64,000 nt of DNA, from the NCBI GenBank assembly GCA_014946745.1, contig JADCRD010000001.1:2478427-2542426 (forward strand). The letters run 5' to 3'. The notes beneath the pieces were generated by a model. That model was not told the DNA's origin. It ran no database searches and saw only the letters and a program-made list of their open reading frames with translations. The first letter of the stretch is position 1. The number at the start of each line of letters is the position of its first letter. A program made the position numbers and the translations under genes. Positions 61,653 through 64,000 of the stretch are shown here, piece by piece. The stretch comes from Lysobacterales bacterium. GTDB lineage: Bacteria; Pseudomonadota; Gammaproteobacteria; Xanthomonadales; Xanthomonadaceae.

Positions 61653-64000
61653 TCAGCCGCCGAGCAGCCGCGTCATCAGGCTGCGCAGGGCCAGCGGCTT
61701 GAGCGGCTTGTGCAGCAGCCAGCAGCCGGCTTCCGCCACCTCGGCCTGTACGGCTTCGCTGTGGTCGGCGGTGATGATGGTGCAGGGGATGCGCGTCGCC
61801 GGCTCGCCCAGCCGACGGCGCAGCTCGATGCCGGTCAGCTCGCCATCGAGGTGGTAGTCGAACAGCAGCAGATCGGGCGGCGTCGACAGCAGGGCCGCGC
61901 GAATGCTGGTGGGCTCGGTGAGCGCCAGCACCTCGCAGCCCCAGCCGCTCAGCAGGGCCTGCATGCCGGCGAGCACGCCGGGGTCGTTGTCGACCACCAG
62001 CACGCGTGCGCGCAGGCTCAGTTTCGCGGCGGGCGCTGGACGCTCGCTGATGGGCGCGCGCGGCGGCGCGCGCAGCACCTCCACCGCGAAGCAGGTGCCG
62101 CGCGACGGCTGCGAGCTGAGCTTCAGCGGCAGCTCCAGCAGACGCGCGATGCGTTCGGCGATCGACAGCCCAAGCCCAAGCCCCTGGCCGCCGCGATCCA
62201 GCCGACGGAACTCCTCGAAGATCAGCGCCTGATGCTCGGGCGCGATCCCCGGGCCCTGGTCGTAGACGCCGATCTCGATGCGCTCACCGCGGCGACGCAG
62301 GCCCAGCAGCACCCCGCCCGTCTGCGCATAGCGCACAGCGTTGGACAGGAAGTTCTGCAGCACGCGGCGCAGCAGGTGGGGATCGGTACGCAGCCACAGC
62401 CGCGTGCGCGTGGCGCGCAGGCGCAGGCCCTTGTCCTGCGCCATCAGGCTGAACTCGGACGCCAGCCCCTGCAGCAGCGGATCGAGCGCGAAGTCCTCGA
62501 TCTTCGGCACCAGCCCGCCGGCATCGAGGCGCGAGACATCGAGCAGGCCCGAGAGCAGGGTCTCGGCCGAACTCAGCGCGGCGTCGATCTGGCCCAGCGA
62601 ATCGCGCAGAGCCGGCTCACTGCTGCGCTGCTGCAGGGCGTGGGTGAACAGATGCGCGGCGTTCAGCGGCTGCGCCAGGTCGTGGCTGATCGCCGCCAGA
62701 AAGCGGCTCTTCGCCTGGTTGGCGCGCTCGGCCTCGGCGCGCGCCGCGCGGTACTCGGCGGTGCGCTCGGCGACGCGCTGTTCGAGGGTTTCGTTGGCTT
62801 GCTTGAGCGCGGCCTCGGCGCGACGGAATTCGGTGACGTCGGTGAACGTTGCCACGAAGCCGCCGCCGGGCATCGGATTGCCGCGAATCTCGACGATGCG
62901 ATCGTCAGGAAAGCTGCGCTCGGTGACGTAAGCGGTGCCGGCACGCATGTGGGCGATGCGCTTTTCCACCTCGCGCTCGATCTCGACGCCTCCGGCCAGG
63001 CCGCGCTGCAGGTTGTGCCGCACCAGTTCGGCCACCGGCACGCCGACCCGCAGCAGGTCATCGGAGAAGCCGAACAGGCGCTGGTAAACGCCATTCCAGG
63101 CGACCAGCCGCAGTTCGGCGTCGACCACACTGATGCCCTGGGCCATGTTCTCGAGCGCGGCCTCCAGCAGGCGTTGGTTGAAGCGCAGGGCGTCGCTGGC
63201 CTCGCCGACGATCGCGGCGACGGTGTCGAGGTCGCGGCCGTGGGCGCGCCGCGCGGCATCGAGCAGCAGGCGCGCCGAGGCAGCGCCCAGCACCGTGGCG
63301 AGTTCGGACTCGACGCGCGCCTCGGCCGCGGGATCGACCAGGCTGTCGTCCTCGCCCGCCGGCAGCAGCGCGGCGAGACGCGGCTCGGCGATGAAGCGCC
63401 CGGCCACTTCACCAAGCGTGCGGCGATCGAGCGCCGCTGGCGGCCGCCGCTGCGCTTCGCCGCGCGCGCGCAGCGCCAGCGCCCAGGTCAGCGCGCTGGC
63501 CAGCAGCAGGCTGAGCACCAGCGCACGGGTGGTGCGGCTCCAGCCTTCGAGCCCGAGGAAAACGTCAGGCGCAAGCGGGCCCGAGCGCAGCCAGTCGACC
63601 GGGCCACCGAAGCCCTCCAGCAGGCTGGGCAGCAGCAGCAGCCAGCACCACAGCGCAAAGCCGGCGAGCAGCCCGGCCAGCACTGCGCGCGGCGGCGTCT
63701 GCGGCCGCCAGATCGCGAAGCCCAGCGCCGGCGCCAGCGTGGCAACCGCCGAGAAGCTCAGCGCGCCGATGTCGGCCAGCGCTTCGGAGCCGGCGATGGC
63801 GCGGCTGTACAGCCAGGCCAGCAGCACCACGGCCAGGATGATCAGGCGCCGCTGCAAGAGCACGCTGCCACGCAGGTTGCCGCCGGCGCGCTGGCTCCAG
63901 CTGCCGCGCAGCAGCAGCGGCGCCAGCCAGTGGTTGCCGATCATCAGGCTGAGCGCCAGGGTCGACAGGATCACCATGCCGGTGGCCGCCGACAGCCCAC
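61653..64000 (-). CDS. Hybrid sensor histidine kinase with N-terminal symporter-like domain (5' end outside window)
   Basis: The frame is open to the window edge: the codons before the first ATG read 'GLSAATG', then 'MVILSTLALSLMIGNHWLAP', typical of the SLC5/SSS part of CbrA-like kinases. After several spans come a PAS domain ('LENMAQGISVVDAELRLVAW'), a coiled coil, the H-box 'AISHDLAQPLNAAHLF', an ATPase domain ('NFLSNAVRYAQTGG', 'DQGPGIAPEH', 'GLGLGLSIAERIARLL') and a C-terminal receiver ('VLVVDNDPGV', phospho-Asp in 'LLLFDYHLDG'). It probably senses or transports a nutrient. At least 782 residues are encoded in the window. Confidence 0.93.
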   Translation of the reverse strand, partial: GLSAATGMVILSTLALSLMIGNHWLAPLLLRGSWSQRAGGNLRGSVLLQRRLIILAVVLLAWLYSRAIAGSEALADIGALSFSAVATLAPALGFAIWRPQTPPRAVLAGLLAGFALWCWLLLLPSLLEGFGGPVDWLRSGPLAPDVFLGLEGWSRTTRALVLSLLLASALTWALALRARGEAQRRPPAALDRRTLGEVAGRFIAEPRLAALLPAGEDDSLVDPAAEARVESELATVLGAASARLLLDAARRAHGRDLDTVAAIVGEASDALRFNQRLLEAALENMAQGISVVDAELRLVAWNGVYQRLFGFSDDLLRVGVPVAELVRHNLQRGLAGGVEIEREVEKRIAHMRAGTAYVTERSFPDDRIVEIRGNPMPGGGFVATFTDVTEFRRAEAALKQANETLEQRVAERTAEYRAARAEAERANQAKSRFLAAISHDLAQPLNAAHLFTHALQQRSSEPALRDSLGQIDAALSSAETLLSGLLDVSRLDAGGLVPKIEDFALDPLLQGLASEFSLMAQDKGLRLRATRTRLWLRTDPHLLRRVLQNFLSNAVRYAQTGGVLLGLRRRGERIEIGVYDQGPGIAPEHQALIFEEFRRLDRGGQGLGLGLSIAERIARLLELPLKLSSQPSRGTCFAVEVLRAPPRAPISERPAPAAKLSLRARVLVVDNDPGVLAGMQALLSGWGCEVLALTEPTSIRAALLSTPPDLLLFDYHLDGELTGIELRRRLGEPATRIPCTIITADHSEAVQAEVAEAGCWLLHKPLKPLALRSLMTRLLGG

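Overview
The window is high-GC DNA (apart from one acquired element) with a gene content and order that point to a gammaproteobacterium of the Lysobacterales (Xanthomonadales). The main evidence is a fused aspartokinase/diaminopimelate decarboxylase gene (lysAC), the MurD2/MurL pair that makes D-Glu in peptidoglycan without a glutamate racemase in Xanthomonas, the dapA/gcvR-bcp-phoH block, and murJ-ribF-ileS-lspA divergent from rpsT. A genus cannot be named from the sequence alone.

Layout. 1-2954 is the right end of an integrative element: a tyrosine integrase, two small unknown proteins, an AlpA-type HTH protein and the start of a primase-like replication gene, all leftward and mostly overlapping by 4 bp. 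It ends at a 3' fragment of tRNA-Phe (attR). 3.8-5 kb holds a secreted subtilisin-family protease. 5.1-10.3 kb is a leftward ccoNOQP-x-ccoG operon for the cbb3 oxidase, with an FNR/ANR-type box upstream. Then come queG, pgi, pcnB-folK-panB-panC (leftward), tRNA-Glu, fdxA, dapA-bamC-like, gcvR-bcp-phoH, and lysAC-murL-murD2-zinc ribbon (leftward). Next are a PhzF-family gene, upp (followed in frame by an EAL-domain remnant), murJ-ribF-ileS-lspA, rpsT, pyrF and rep.

40.7-46.3 kb is more accessory: a secreted metzincin-type metalloprotease with five Ig-like repeats, a small secreted partner, and a divergent Asp-box (BNR) propeller lipoprotein. The protease and the lipoprotein end in similar 'LFxxGFE' motifs. 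Then follow tdk, an ExeA/GspB pair with a rhomboid protease, a DUF1820 gene with a NYN-domain gene, a universal stress protein, a diguanylate cyclase, a glycosyltransferase-PAP2 pair, an enoyl-reductase-like MDR protein, two tandem paralogous secreted proteins of unknown function, a secreted amidohydrolase, and a hybrid histidine kinase that runs off the right edge.

Intergenic space is rich in dispersed repeats of at least three families: (i) a roughly 156-bp MITE-like element, two copies in opposite orientation; (ii) elements bounded by inverted arrays of the heptamer GGGGATT/GGGATTC at 34.8, 36.7, 54.1 kb, plus a one-sided array at 57.7 kb; (iii) palindromes GGTGGGTCnnGACCCACC at 30.1, 30.3, 38.5 and 56.2-56.6 kb, five of them at a 55-56 bp period. 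These repeats, the shared C-terminal motif and the tandem unknown paralogs are the least explained parts of the window.
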